DNA of 52,937 nucleotides from Alphaproteobacteria bacterium (GCA_035625915.1 DASPOR010000214.1:1-52937), one strand, 5' to 3'. Counted from the first letter of the stretch, positions 27,402 through 36,971 are shown. Notes: generated by a model from the letters alone, not told the origin. A program made the numbers and translations.

Positions 27402-27889
27402 TCACGGTTCATCTTCGCCTCAATGGACATCCCGTCGAGGGGTTGGTTGAACCACGGACTTCCCTTGCCGACTTCATTCGCGACAGCCAGCGCCTGACCG
27501 GTACGCACCTCGGGTGTGAACATGGTGTCTGCGGTGCTTGCACGCTGCTTGTCGACGGAAGGCCAATCCGCTCGTGTCTCATGTTGGCCGCCAGTGCTGA
27601 TGGGCGCGATGTGCGCACGGTCGAGGGATTTAGAGGCGACAAAATTATGGGCGTTATTCACCGCTGCTTCACCGAATGCCATGCCCTTCAGTGCGGTTTC
27701 TGTACGCCGGGCATGCTCGCGACGGCATACGACATCGTGACGCGGTTGCCGGGGGCGGACCGCGCAAGGATCCGCGCCGAGCTCAGCGGCAATCTTTGCC
27801 GATGTACGGGTTACCTCGGCATCATCGCTGCCATCGAACGAGCACTTGACCAACTGCATGGCAAGGATCGCCACTCGCAATCGTCCTGA
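27398..27889 (+). CDS. Molybdenum hydroxylase, small (2x 2Fe-2S) subunit
   Basis: This 163-residue protein binds two 2Fe-2S clusters. The plant-ferredoxin-type cluster uses C40, C45, C48 and C60. The second uses C99, C102, C134 and C136 (CGFCTPGM and CRCTGY). All eight ligands are present and the length is normal. It is translationally coupled to the medium subunit. Confidence 0.95.
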   Translation: MITVHLRLNGHPVEGLVEPRTSLADFIRDSQRLTGTHLGCEHGVCGACTLLVDGRPIRSCLMLAASADGRDVRTVEGFRGDKIMGVIHRCFTECHALQCGFCTPGMLATAYDIVTRLPGADRARIRAELSGNLCRCTGYLGIIAAIERALDQLHGKDRHSQSS

Positions 27890-27930
27890 TGCGTGGACGA
27901 TCGAAATTGGTCGCAAATTCTGGAGGCTCA

Positions 27931-28335
27931 ATGATCACACCACGCAAGGCCGCCATGAACCCCGAGGGCGTTGCAAAGCCCCTGAAGCCCCATTACTCCA
28001 ACGCCGTTCGTGTGACCGCGGGGCCGCTCCTGTTCGTTGCGGGTCAAGTTGCCGTCGACCCCGAGGGTAAGATCATCGGCAAGGGAGACCTTCGCGTACA
28101 GGCGGTCCAGGTCTTGGAAAATATTCGGCTCATTCTTCGCGCACATGCCGCCGACATGGAAGACGTCGTTAGCGTTACCGTCTACGTGACCGACATCCGA
28201 GCATTCAATGAGATCGCGGATATCCGATTGCGCTACTTTCCCAAGGATGGCCCGGCCAGTGCCATCGTCGAGGTCTCGCGACTCGCTTTACCGGAGTTGT
28301 TGGTGGAGATATCTGCGGTCGCCGCGGTACCGTGA
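27931..28335 (+). CDS. RidA family protein (YjgF/YER057c/UK114)
   Basis: This 134-residue protein belongs to the Rid superfamily. Members hydrolyse reactive enamine/imine intermediates to oxo products and ammonia. Family marks are LFVAGQVAVDPEGKI, the conserved arginine region VSRLALPELLVEISAVA, and the trimer-forming fold length. The ATG at 27931 follows TGGAGG; an earlier ATG at 27889 lacks such a site. It follows the hydroxylase operon by 41 bases, and RidA-like proteins often accompany catabolic pathways that produce imines. Confidence 0.9.
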   Translation: MITPRKAAMNPEGVAKPLKPHYSNAVRVTAGPLLFVAGQVAVDPEGKIIGKGDLRVQAVQVLENIRLILRAHAADMEDVVSVTVYVTDIRAFNEIADIRLRYFPKDGPASAIVEVSRLALPELLVEISAVAAVP

Positions 28336-28346
28336 CACATTGAGAC

Positions 28347-28748
28347 TTATTCCTTGGCGCCCAACCAGCCCTTACGGGAGATGTCGAAGATGATACCGTC
28401 GGGATCCTTGAATTTGCGCTCGAAGTTTTCCTTTTCCTGATCGTTGCCGAGGTCAAAGAAAAAGGTACCGCCCGCTTCCTCTATTCGCTTTTGGGTCTCG
28501 ACCATATCGTCGACCTGAAAACCAAAATGATGGGCGCCGACGAAACTCTCGGCATTGTCGAGCCCCGATCCCCGCTTGCCACGGTATTTGAGGATTGCGA
28601 GGTTGATGACGCCATCGCTCAAATAGATGGCGGACGCGAAGTCGAGATCCTCGCGCCCGACCCGCTTGAGATCGAAAACCTGCTCGTAGAACCGCGCAGA
28701 TTTCTCGAGATCCCGAGCGACGATCGCAAAATGCCGAAGTCGAGCCAT
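28347..28748 (-). CDS. VOC (glyoxalase/dioxygenase fold) protein
   Basis: This 133-residue protein is one vicinal-oxygen-chelate unit. It shows HFAIVARDLEKSARFYEQVF at the start, a central GAHHFGFQVDD and a terminal KDPDGIIFDIS. The first metal histidine and the central histidine are present, while the usual final glutamate position reads aspartate. Members include glyoxalases, extradiol dioxygenases and resistance proteins; which applies is unclear. GAGGAG precedes the ATG. It is convergent with the RidA gene, 11 bases away. Confidence 0.85.
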   Translation of the reverse strand: MARLRHFAIVARDLEKSARFYEQVFDLKRVGREDLDFASAIYLSDGVINLAILKYRGKRGSGLDNAESFVGAHHFGFQVDDMVETQKRIEEAGGTFFFDLGNDQEKENFERKFKDPDGIIFDISRKGWLGAKE

Positions 28749-28788
28749 TTGTCTCCTCACTGAATAATTGGCAGATAATCCATCGCGA

Positions 28789-29643
28789 TCAGGTGTTACG
28801 CAAGAGGGTGCGGACCCTGGTCGTCCACGGGCGATCGGCGATGCCGCAATCCTCGTGCGTGTTGAAGTGATTGCGGCACTCAAGCTCGAGAAGCTCGGCA
28901 ACGTTTCCCGCGGCGCGCAAAGCGTCCGCCATCCGGCTCGCCTGCGGAATGAGTTCGGGAAGATCCTTTGCGCCGTAGGTAATGTGGAACCGGACATGGT
29001 TTCCCATCGTAAAGCAAATCGGGCTTGCGACGGTGACGTCCTCGGGTCGCGACAAAAAGCTAGCGACTTTCTGGCGGCGCACGGGGTCGTCGCTTGCCAG
29101 ATCGAATGGTGCGCTGATCGCCAGGCAACTTTGAATCGCGCCGTCGGGCACCCCGCGGGCGCGCGCAGCATCACGCCGCAACGTTGCCAACGCCGCGAGA
29201 TGGCCGCCTGCGGAATGACCGCCAAGATGGATTCTATGCGGATTACCCCCGTATTTAGCGATGTTGCGTAGAATCCAGCCAACCGCATCCAACGTGTCTT
29301 CAAGCTGTGCGGGGAACCGTGCCGCCGGCGCATGGCGATAGGAAACGGCAACGAAAGCCGCCGGCGTGCCAACAATGGCGGGTGCCATGAAGGCGAGCCA
29401 TTCCTTGCAGCCGTTGACCCAAGCCCCGCCAGGTAAAAAACACAAGACCGGCAGATCGGCGTGACTCTCGCCGTCAGGCAGATAGACATCGAGTTTCTGC
29501 CAGTAATCCGGTCCGTAGGGTTGATCGAGAACGCATCTCGTCGCCGACTGCGCCTGCCGCCCAAGCGTCATGATGTGGTCGACATAGCGCGGACCGTCGG
29601 GGTGTATCAGGGCCGGAAGCGGTGGCAAATCGTCGAATGACAT
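28789..29643 (-). CDS. Alpha/beta hydrolase, kynurenine-formamidase-like
   Basis: This 284-residue hydrolase has the nucleophile S144 in HLGGHSAGGHLAAL and an oxyanion-hole segment LPGGAWVNG in place of HGGGW. The C-terminal catalytic His is probably in ECRNHFNTHED. The opening DQPYGPDYWQKLDVYLP resembles the arylformamidase / carboxylesterase group that opens N-formyl or ester bonds. The ATG at 29643 is the best start, but its ribosome site is weak. It is 40 bases upstream of the VOC gene on the same strand, so both may be one transcript. Confidence 0.82.
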   Translation of the reverse strand: MSFDDLPPLPALIHPDGPRYVDHIMTLGRQAQSATRCVLDQPYGPDYWQKLDVYLPDGESHADLPVLCFLPGGAWVNGCKEWLAFMAPAIVGTPAAFVAVSYRHAPAARFPAQLEDTLDAVGWILRNIAKYGGNPHRIHLGGHSAGGHLAALATLRRDAARARGVPDGAIQSCLAISAPFDLASDDPVRRQKVASFLSRPEDVTVASPICFTMGNHVRFHITYGAKDLPELIPQASRMADALRAAGNVAELLELECRNHFNTHEDCGIADRPWTTRVRTLLRNT

Positions 29644-29993
29644 GAGACCGAGGAACCGCCGTCGATTTCGATGTACACGCGGATAGTAAGTCCCAAATAC
29701 CTCCTTGGCGCAAACGTTCTCAAATCCAGACGCCCGCCAAGTGTTGCACATTTTTACTCGTCCTTGGGCTGCGGCTTGCAGGACAAATATTTCCGCGATA
29801 TGTTGAAAATGCGGGCTATTTCGCGCTTGCCGACGCGAATTTCGGGCGGGTGCAACCGAATTGAGAGGCGCCCGCCGGCCTTTGCAGGGACGATCGTGAT
29901 GCCCTTATACGGCGAGCGAATTCGATGCCGACCCCTCGCGCCGGCCCCGACGTCTCAAAGAACTCTACCGAAACGACGACGGGAACACGGAAC

Positions 29994-31088
29994 ATGAGTA
30001 GCAAGGCCAACGCCGGTAAGCCGCTTTTCACGCGTCGGTCTGCGAGCTTAATTCTCGCGGGTGCCACGATATCGATCGTCATGCCGCGCGCGAGGGCGGA
30101 TGAAAAGACGGTCTATCTCCTCACCTGGGGTGGCACCATCCAGCAAATGTTGGAACGCGATAATTGGGCCCAGAAATTTGCCGACGCGGCGGGCTTTCGC
30201 GTGGTGCTCGTCCCCAAGGCCACCGGTACCGAAATCATGGCGACGGCGATTGCACAGAAATCGAACCCACAGGTTGATGTCGTGCAGTCGGACCTTTTGC
30301 CCTGGCTCAGCGGGATTGATCAGGACCTTTACGTCCCGCTCGATCGGTCGTCCGTGCCGAATATCGCGAAGCTATACGAGCCGGCACTGATCAAAGATCG
30401 GAAGGGGGCGCAAATCCTCGGTGTCGAGCCATATGGCGACTTGTTCTGCCTGATCTACAACAAGGACACATTTGCAAAGAAAGGGTGGGCACCGCCAAGC
30501 AAATGGACTGACCTCGAGCGGCCGGAATTGAAGGGTCAGTTGTTGATTCCCCCGGGTACATCCGCATATGGGCTTTATGCGTTGATCATCGAGGCGCGCG
30601 CCCATGGCGGCAGCGAGAGAGACATTGAGCCGGGCTTCAAAGCCATGGAGAAGATCGGTCCCGGCGTGGTCGACTGGAGCGATACCTTCGCCAAAATGTC
30701 GCAATTCCTGGAGGATGGAACGGCAGCGCTCGCCTTCCACGGCGTCGCGGGCGCGCTTGACATGCAGCGACGCGGCCTGCCGGTCGCTTATGTCATTCCG
30801 GACCCCGCCTATATGAGCCCGACGGCCATGGGCATCATGAAAAACGGGCCGAACCCTGCCGGCGCACGCGCGTTTGTCAATTGGTGGATCAGTCCTGAGG
30901 TCCTGGCTTATCGCGCGGAGACTTATGGACAGACGGTCACAAACAAAGACGTCAAACTTTCGGAGGCGGCCGCTGCGAAGCTCCCCGACAAGGAGAAATT
31001 GGCCAATCTCGTTGAAATCGATTATTTCACAGTGCTGAATAATCGCCAGGCATGGGTGGACCGCTTCCAGCGTGAGGTTTCCAAATAG
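29994..31088 (+). CDS. ABC transporter substrate-binding protein, polyamine type (second system)
   Basis: This 364-residue periplasmic binding protein opens the second ABC locus. The N-terminus carries FTRRSASLILAGATISIVMP, a twin-arginine-like signal ending near ARA. The mature part begins with YLLTWGGTIQQM and contains DVVQSDLLPWLSG and YGDLFCLIYNKDTFAKKGW, usual for PotD/extracellular solute-binding family 1 relatives. The ATG at 29994 is the last before the signal. The ligand is unknown; downstream acyl-CoA genes hint at a carboxylated amine or an organic acid. Confidence 0.9.
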   Translation: MSSKANAGKPLFTRRSASLILAGATISIVMPRARADEKTVYLLTWGGTIQQMLERDNWAQKFADAAGFRVVLVPKATGTEIMATAIAQKSNPQVDVVQSDLLPWLSGIDQDLYVPLDRSSVPNIAKLYEPALIKDRKGAQILGVEPYGDLFCLIYNKDTFAKKGWAPPSKWTDLERPELKGQLLIPPGTSAYGLYALIIEARAHGGSERDIEPGFKAMEKIGPGVVDWSDTFAKMSQFLEDGTAALAFHGVAGALDMQRRGLPVAYVIPDPAYMSPTAMGIMKNGPNPAGARAFVNWWISPEVLAYRAETYGQTVTNKDVKLSEAAAAKLPDKEKLANLVEIDYFTVLNNRQAWVDRFQREVSK

Positions 31089-31228
31089 GATTGTTGACAA
31101 TCGCTGGCGGCAAGAACGGCGCAATGGCTTCGCGTGGAGTTATTCCGGCGCCACGGGCATATGATTTTGCGCGTGAGATCGCCCGAAGAATTCAAGAGCA
31201 ATTTGCAATGATGTCGTAGGTGCGCCGA

Positions 31229-32299
31229 ATGTCTCTTGAGCTTGTGGGGGTCAAGAAATTCTTTGACGGCGTACGCGCGGTCGACGGAATTGATCTGTCG
31301 GTCGTGAAGAGCGAGCTCTTCGTTCTCCTTGGGCCGTCCGGCTGTGGGAAGACGACGTTGCTTCGCACGATCGCTGGCATCTATGGGATCGATTCGGGCC
31401 GTGTAATCCTCAATGGCCGCGATCTAACGCGCACGCCGATGCATCGGCGGAACATGGCGATGGTGTTCCAGAGCTTCGCACTCTTTCCGCATCTCTCAGC
31501 CTTCGACAATGTCGCCTTCGGCCTGAAAAACCGCGGGCTAGACCGGCGCGAGATCGATAAACGGGCGAAGGAGGCGCTCGCCCTTGTGAGGTTGGAGACG
31601 CTCGCGGCTCGCTATCCGGCTCAACTCTCGGGTGGCCAGCAGCAGCGCGTGGCCCTTGCACGCGCACTTGCGGTTCGTCCCGATCTTCTTCTTCTCGATG
31701 AACCCCTGAGCAACCTTGATGCGCGTCTGCGCGACGAGATGCGCGTTGAGATCAGGGAACTTCAACGCCGACTTGGAATCACGACCGTACTTGTCACTCA
31801 CGACATCGGTGAGGCTTTCACCATGTCCGACAGGATAGCAGTGATGAGGGAGGGTCAGATCGTCCAAATTGGACGGTCGACGGAAATCTATCACTCCCCG
31901 GCAAACCGGTTCGTCGCGAATTTCGTGGGTCCGGCGAACGAGTTCCAGTTGACGAGCATCGAACAGGTGTCGGATCGGATGCGGGGCTTGGCGGGGGGAG
32001 AACTACAGGTCTGGCTACCCTCGCGAATTGACCGCCATGTTCTCGAAGCCGGCCCGAGCCTCATACTTCGCCCAGAGAGTCTACGCGTCGCGGTCGCCGA
32101 TGGGGTGACGGACAACAAAATCACGGCCGAAATCGAGGATCTTGTTTTCCGCGGCAGTACTACCGAATGCCGCCTTCGGATCGGCACGCTGAAGCTCCTC
32201 GCCATATTGCCGAGCGCAGACGCCGCCTTGCTTCACGCTGGCCACTGCGTCACCGTCGGCTGGAATGCTGCGGACGGCGTGGTGACCGGTGCTCAGTAG
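31229..32299 (+). CDS. ABC transporter ATP-binding protein (second system)
   Basis: This 356-residue ATPase has Walker A GPSGCGKT at residues 35-42, the signature LSGGQQQRVA, Walker B LLLLDEPLSNLDA and the switch histidine in LVTHDIGEA. A C-terminal TOBE-like domain follows. The ATG at 31229 with TAGGTG upstream is preferred over a GTG three codons earlier. Unlike the first system, the ATPase comes directly after the binding protein and before the permeases. Confidence 0.92.
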   Translation: MSLELVGVKKFFDGVRAVDGIDLSVVKSELFVLLGPSGCGKTTLLRTIAGIYGIDSGRVILNGRDLTRTPMHRRNMAMVFQSFALFPHLSAFDNVAFGLKNRGLDRREIDKRAKEALALVRLETLAARYPAQLSGGQQQRVALARALAVRPDLLLLDEPLSNLDARLRDEMRVEIRELQRRLGITTVLVTHDIGEAFTMSDRIAVMREGQIVQIGRSTEIYHSPANRFVANFVGPANEFQLTSIEQVSDRMRGLAGGELQVWLPSRIDRHVLEAGPSLILRPESLRVAVADGVTDNKITAEIEDLVFRGSTTECRLRIGTLKLLAILPSADAALLHAGHCVTVGWNAADGVVTGAQ

Positions 32300-33182
32300 T
32301 TCGGCAAACGTCCACATTTCCGCCAACAGGACAGGCGGCACATCCGCAATCTTTGCGGCGCCACTCATCCTCGTGATGGCGATCGGATTCGTCTTGCCGC
32401 TGATCCAGGTCTTCGTTAACAGCTTCCACCCAAACACCACGCGCGGTGTCGATTTCGAGCATTGGACCGTCGAAAATTATTTTCGTCTCGCCGATCCACT
32501 ATATCTCGAGATCCTTCTGCGCACTCTGCGGATCAGCGCTGCGGTCACGGTGGTGAGCGCCATCCTCGCTTATCCGGTGGCGCTATTCATCGCGCGACTC
32601 TCACCGCGTCTGCAATCATGGATGATCCTCGCCTATGTCAGCCCGTGGCTCGTCAACACTGTCGTCAAAGCCCTCGGGTGGACAGTGCTCTTACGCACCA
32701 ACGGCGTGATCAATACCGTCCTGAGCCAGCTCGATCTCATCGATCGTCCGCTGCGGCTTTTGCTCACGGAGGCAGGTGTCGTCATAGCACTCGTGCCCGG
32801 ACATTTCATGTTCGTCCTTTTGCCACTGTGGACGGCGATTTGTGCGCTCGACCCGGCGTTATCCTGGGCGGCGGGAACGCTCGGCGCAACACCGGGTGGG
32901 GTATTTCGGCGCGTTGTCTTGCCATTGACATTGCCCGCTTTGATTGCCGGACTCGTTATCAACTTCATTATGAATATGACCGCCTTTGCCATTCCGATGC
33001 TGATCGGTGGCGTGCGCAACATGGTCGTTTCGATGCTGGCCTATCAGGTCGACCTTATCTCGCTCGACTGGCCATTGGGGGGTGCGCTTGCCGTAACCCT
33101 GCTCGCCTTCACACTGGCACTCGTCTGGGCTGGTCAGCGCATCGCGGTTCTCGGGGTTTCGAGGCAGGCGGTCAGGCTATGA
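32289..33182 (+). CDS. ABC transporter permease 1 (second system)
   Basis: This 297-residue PotB-type permease has about six hydrophobic helices and the EAA loop AAGTLGATPGGVFRRVVLPL. The GTG at 32289 overlaps the ATPase stop by eleven bases, typical of coupling. Its stop overlaps the next permease start as ATGA. Confidence 0.9.
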   Translation: MLSSSANVHISANRTGGTSAIFAAPLILVMAIGFVLPLIQVFVNSFHPNTTRGVDFEHWTVENYFRLADPLYLEILLRTLRISAAVTVVSAILAYPVALFIARLSPRLQSWMILAYVSPWLVNTVVKALGWTVLLRTNGVINTVLSQLDLIDRPLRLLLTEAGVVIALVPGHFMFVLLPLWTAICALDPALSWAAGTLGATPGGVFRRVVLPLTLPALIAGLVINFIMNMTAFAIPMLIGGVRNMVVSMLAYQVDLISLDWPLGGALAVTLLAFTLALVWAGQRIAVLGVSRQAVRL

Positions 33183-33958
33183 TCCGTGCGATCAACGTCA
33201 TCATGCTCGTTGTCGTGCTGGCGCCGGTGGTGGTCGTCGTGTGGATCTCATTCACGCCGACCGCAACCTTTGTAATGCCTTTCGGGTCGCTTTCGCTGCG
33301 CTGGTACCGAGAAGCTCTCTCCTATCCAGGATTTGTCGACGCCTTTTTTCTAAGTGTGGAGGTCGCCGCTATCGCCTCGCTAATTACGGTTGCCGCAAGT
33401 TTTCTCGCGGCCTACGGCCTTGTGCGGTATCCGCGCAATGCAGCGCCCGCGTTGATGGGTATCTTCACGGCACCCCTGCTGGTCCCGGCGGTTGTCTACG
33501 GCATCGCCATGCTGCAATTCGTCAATCGGATCGGCCTCTATAACCAACTCCTCGGTCTTGTCCTGGCGCATGCGATCCTCGTCGTCCCCTTCGCCATTCG
33601 TTCCCTGGCCTCGACAATACGCAGTGTTCCGGAGGAGCTCGAATGGGCGGCGATGATACTCGGGTATAATCGCGTCCGCATGCTGTCGCTCATTACCTTA
33701 CCGCTTTGCACGCGCGGGATTGTGACCGCCGGCCTGTTTTGCTTTCTTCTCTCTTTCTCCGAAGTGACGACCACGATTTTCATGTCCGGCCCGAGCTTGC
33801 AGACGCTTCCAGTGCGCATCTACAACTACATGTCCGACCGCATCGATCCGACCGTGGCCGCAGTCTCGGCGCTTGTCGTTTTCGTTTCCCTTGCGCTGGT
33901 CCTCATACTCAATCTGTTAGGTGGCTTTCGACGCATGGGTTCGCGGCTTTATCCATGA
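33179..33958 (+). CDS. ABC transporter permease 2 (second system)
   Basis: This 259-residue PotC-type permease has about six helices and the EAA loop EWAAMILGYNRVRMLSLITL. The ATG at 33179 forms ATGA with the previous stop. The reading frame stays open for some 240 codons upstream, but that part is out of phase with the real permease 1 and is not coding. Confidence 0.9.
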   Translation: MIRAINVIMLVVVLAPVVVVVWISFTPTATFVMPFGSLSLRWYREALSYPGFVDAFFLSVEVAAIASLITVAASFLAAYGLVRYPRNAAPALMGIFTAPLLVPAVVYGIAMLQFVNRIGLYNQLLGLVLAHAILVVPFAIRSLASTIRSVPEELEWAAMILGYNRVRMLSLITLPLCTRGIVTAGLFCFLLSFSEVTTTIFMSGPSLQTLPVRIYNYMSDRIDPTVAAVSALVVFVSLALVLILNLLGGFRRMGSRLYP

Positions 33959-33970
33959 AGGTACGAACCA

Positions 33971-34750
33971 ATGAGCAACGATTTACTCGTCGAGCACGAT
34001 GGCTTCCTCACCAAGCTGACAATCAACCGCCCGCCTCTCAATCTTATGACCCTGCAACTTCTGAAAGACATCGTGCTGGCGCTCGAAGAGATGAAAGCGC
34101 GTTCAGATACTCGCGCGATCCTGATTGGTGCCACGGGTACGCGGGCCTTTTGCGCCGGCGCCGATCTCAAGACGCAGGATGAGACCAGTTCGGCTGGCGC
34201 TGCCGCTTCCCGCGAAGTTGGGATGCGAATGATCGAATTGATCGAAGATCATCCAAAACCCATAATTTCGGCCGTACGCGGCTGGTGTATTGGCGGCGGT
34301 ACCGCAATCGCCTGGCCCTGTGACATCCGCCTTGCGGCGCAATCGGCCAGATTCCGTGCGGGCGACGTGTACCTTGGTCTGGCGCCGAGCTGGGGTTTGG
34401 GCAACGCACGCCTCGTACATTATATCGGCCGCAACCGCACGCTCGACGTATCGTTGCTCGGCGACGATGTTACGGCTCAGGAGGCTTATGACTGGGGCCT
34501 TGTCACGCGCGTCTTCCCCGATGAGATCTTCGATCAGGAAGTTATGCACCTTGCCCACAAGCTCGCGGGCGCTGCACCCCTTCCGGTGCGAGCAATAAAG
34601 GAGAGCGTGCGCGTTCAATACCGGGAATCGCCCGATCGCGCCATGGAGATTGCCGAGCACTGGACTCGTGTCATTCACGACTCGGAGGATGCAAAGGAAG
34701 GTGTGCGCGCAATGCTGGAAAAGCGTAAGCCTGTATTCAAGGGCCGGTAA
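33971..34750 (+). CDS. Crotonase-fold (enoyl-CoA hydratase/isomerase) enzyme
   Basis: This 259-residue crotonase-fold protein should act on an acyl-CoA. The CoA-binding and oxyanion-hole elements are present in FCAGADLK and WCIGGGTAIA. Aligned by eye on rat enoyl-CoA hydratase, catalytic Glu144 falls on A112 and Glu164 on D132. It is therefore unlikely to be a simple hydratase; isomerase, hydrolase, lyase or dehalogenase activities exist in the fold. AAGGT precedes the ATG. It follows the ABC operon by 12 bases and precedes an acyl-CoA synthetase, so all may serve one imported substrate. Confidence 0.85.
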   Translation: MSNDLLVEHDGFLTKLTINRPPLNLMTLQLLKDIVLALEEMKARSDTRAILIGATGTRAFCAGADLKTQDETSSAGAAASREVGMRMIELIEDHPKPIISAVRGWCIGGGTAIAWPCDIRLAAQSARFRAGDVYLGLAPSWGLGNARLVHYIGRNRTLDVSLLGDDVTAQEAYDWGLVTRVFPDEIFDQEVMHLAHKLAGAAPLPVRAIKESVRVQYRESPDRAMEIAEHWTRVIHDSEDAKEGVRAMLEKRKPVFKGR

Positions 34751-34815
34751 AGTCCCGTATAGGGTGTCATTGGAATGCAGATTGACAACCGCGCACAGCG
34801 TCGTCGGAGTATGAA

Positions 34816-36924
34816 ATGACGAGCGCGCCGAATAAGAGCGCTCCCCGCCTCACAATACGCGAGATTTTGGAGCCGAAACGAGTGGCTGTCTTCGGCGCCT
34901 CCGATGACCGCGGAAAGTGGGGCGGTCGCATCATGCACTATCTCGCCTTGCATGGTTTTGCGGGCGACGTCGTGCCAATCAATACGCGCCGCGACCTGGT
35001 GCAAGGGCGCAAATGCTATTCCCGTATCGGCGATGCGCCAAAGGCCGATGTCGCGGTGATTGCGGTGCCGGCACCCGCTGTGCCGAACACGCTCCGCGAA
35101 TGCGCCGACGCCCATGTTGGTTGCTGCGTCATCATTACCGCAGGGTTTGCCGAGGCTGGTCCTGAAGGCGAGCAAGCGCAGCGCGAAATAGCGGCGATCG
35201 CCGCGCAGTCGGGCATGCGACTTGTCGGACCGAATTGTCTCGGCCTCATCAATTTTCGCAATGGAATGGCGCTTACGTCGGCGCGCGTTCTCGATGTCGA
35301 GAAAATTCACCGCGGCCATATCGGGCTCGTCTCGCAGAGTGGAGCCTTGATGCTTTCCGTCTATAACCGCGCCCACGACCAGGCGATCGGCTTTAGTCAG
35401 ATTATCTCCGTTGGCAACCAGGTCGATCTCGATATAAGCGATTTCTTCGAGCACATGATCGGCGATCCCGATACCCAGGCCATCTGTTTGCACATCGAGG
35501 GCCTGCCAGACGGGAAACGCTATCTCGAACTGCTGCAACGCGCCCGGCGAGAGGGTAAGCCCGTGGTCGTGCTGAAAACCGGCCGCAGTGCGCAAGGGGA
35601 GCAAGCCGCACGCTCGCACACGGCGAGCCTCGCCGGCGCTTATCCGGTGTTCGCGGCCGCAAGTCGCGAGGCCGGCGCCGTCCTTGTCGACGATCCCGAC
35701 GTGATGGTGATGCTGGCGAATTTCCTGATTCGCTACGGCCCAGCGCGCGGCGAGACCCTAGGCATTGTGTCGTCCTCGGGAGGTATGAACGGAATTGTTG
35801 CGGACCGATTGGCTGATGTAGGCCTGAGGCTCGCGCGCTTCGAAGACAAGACGCGCAAGGCGCTATCCTTCGCAATACTTCCCGATCATCTCGATAATCC
35901 AGTCGATATGGGAGCCCGCCGGCAGGACGCGGGCGAAGCGAAGGTAATCGCCGAGCCTATCGCCGCCGCGGTGGCTGCCGATTCCAACGTTGGGGTTGTG
36001 TTCGTCCCGCTGACGACGATTCCGAACTATGAGGCCTCGGTGACGGGAATCGCGAACGGCCTTCTTACCTCGAACACACCGGCGCTAATGGCACTCACGC
36101 CGGGCTCGGTCGCGACAGAGGTACGCGCGATCATCCGCGAGAAAGGCATTCCTTACTGCGACCGCATCGATGACGCTATCCGTCTCATGCGTGCGTATTT
36201 CGAGTATCGTCCACAGGCGGGAGCGCCTGCCAAACCGGCGCCGCGTCGGTTTCGCGGACGGGTGCCACATGGCGGGTACCTGACCGAGCCCGAGACTAAA
36301 TCGTTGCTTGCCGCGGCAGGCGTGCGCGTGACGCGGGAACAGCTCGTGCGCACGCGCGAGGAAGCGGTGGAGGCGGCACAGGCGATCCGATTTCCTGTTG
36401 TCCTCAAGGGGGTCAGCAAAAAGGTGGTGCATAAAAGCGACGCCGGCCTCGTGCGAACTTCGCTAAACGATCAGCGCGATGTCGAAGCCGCCTTCGATGA
36501 TGTGCGTGCCAAGCTTGCCGCTGTCGATCCCCACGCCGCGGCATGCGTTGTGGCTGAAATGGTGGCAGGTGAGGCAGAGTTGATCGTCGGCGTCAAGTAC
36601 GACGGGCAGTTCGGCTCGGCGGTAATGGTCGGCTCAGGTGGAGTGCTGGTCGAGCTGATCGGCGACGTCGAAGTGGCGCTAGCACCGCTTTCACCCGAGA
36701 TGGCCGAGGCGATGCTGCGGAGGCTGCGGATTTGGCCCTTGCTCGGGGGCTTCCGCGGGCATGCCCCGCTTGACGTTGCTGCCGTCATAGACACCCTCGT
36801 CAAGGTTGGCGAACTTGCTGCGGCGCTGGGCGAGCGTCTCGTGGAACTCGACATCAATCCGCTTTTCGTCAAACCTCGTGGGATGGGCGTCGTCGCCGCG
36901 GACGCGAGGGCCGTCATCTCCTGA
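34816..36924 (+). CDS. ADP-forming acyl-CoA synthetase (acetate-CoA ligase family)
   Basis: This 702-residue protein joins a CoA-binding Rossmann domain (about residues 15-150, VAVFGASDDRGKWGG), succinyl-CoA-ligase-like domains and a C-terminal ATP-grasp domain (from about 480, FPVVLKGVSKKVVHKSDAG). The phospho-histidine is H268 in RSHTASLAGAYPVF. Such enzymes form acyl-CoA from an acid with ATP to ADP and phosphate. It lies 65 bases after the crotonase gene, so it likely activates the acid on which that enzyme acts. The acid is unknown. Confidence 0.9.
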   Translation: MTSAPNKSAPRLTIREILEPKRVAVFGASDDRGKWGGRIMHYLALHGFAGDVVPINTRRDLVQGRKCYSRIGDAPKADVAVIAVPAPAVPNTLRECADAHVGCCVIITAGFAEAGPEGEQAQREIAAIAAQSGMRLVGPNCLGLINFRNGMALTSARVLDVEKIHRGHIGLVSQSGALMLSVYNRAHDQAIGFSQIISVGNQVDLDISDFFEHMIGDPDTQAICLHIEGLPDGKRYLELLQRARREGKPVVVLKTGRSAQGEQAARSHTASLAGAYPVFAAASREAGAVLVDDPDVMVMLANFLIRYGPARGETLGIVSSSGGMNGIVADRLADVGLRLARFEDKTRKALSFAILPDHLDNPVDMGARRQDAGEAKVIAEPIAAAVAADSNVGVVFVPLTTIPNYEASVTGIANGLLTSNTPALMALTPGSVATEVRAIIREKGIPYCDRIDDAIRLMRAYFEYRPQAGAPAKPAPRRFRGRVPHGGYLTEPETKSLLAAAGVRVTREQLVRTREEAVEAAQAIRFPVVLKGVSKKVVHKSDAGLVRTSLNDQRDVEAAFDDVRAKLAAVDPHAAACVVAEMVAGEAELIVGVKYDGQFGSAVMVGSGGVLVELIGDVEVALAPLSPEMAEAMLRRLRIWPLLGGFRGHAPLDVAAVIDTLVKVGELAAALGERLVELDINPLFVKPRGMGVVAADARAVIS

Positions 36925-36971
36925 AGCGATATGCACCAGTACCGCAATTTCGACGAACAATGTATCGCGGG

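Noticed and set aside
24211-27889. Aerobic CO dehydrogenase (coxMSL)
   Set aside because: The active-site loop is PYRGVARPG and not AYxCSFR, and the gene order is different.
28749-29564. Possible fusion of a 270-residue domain to the VOC protein
   Set aside because: The extension is an out-of-phase reading of the alpha/beta hydrolase gene on the same strand; the VOC ATG has its own GAGGAG.
32462-33178. Long N-terminal extension of permease 2
   Set aside because: It is an out-of-frame reading of permease 1 with no membrane pattern.
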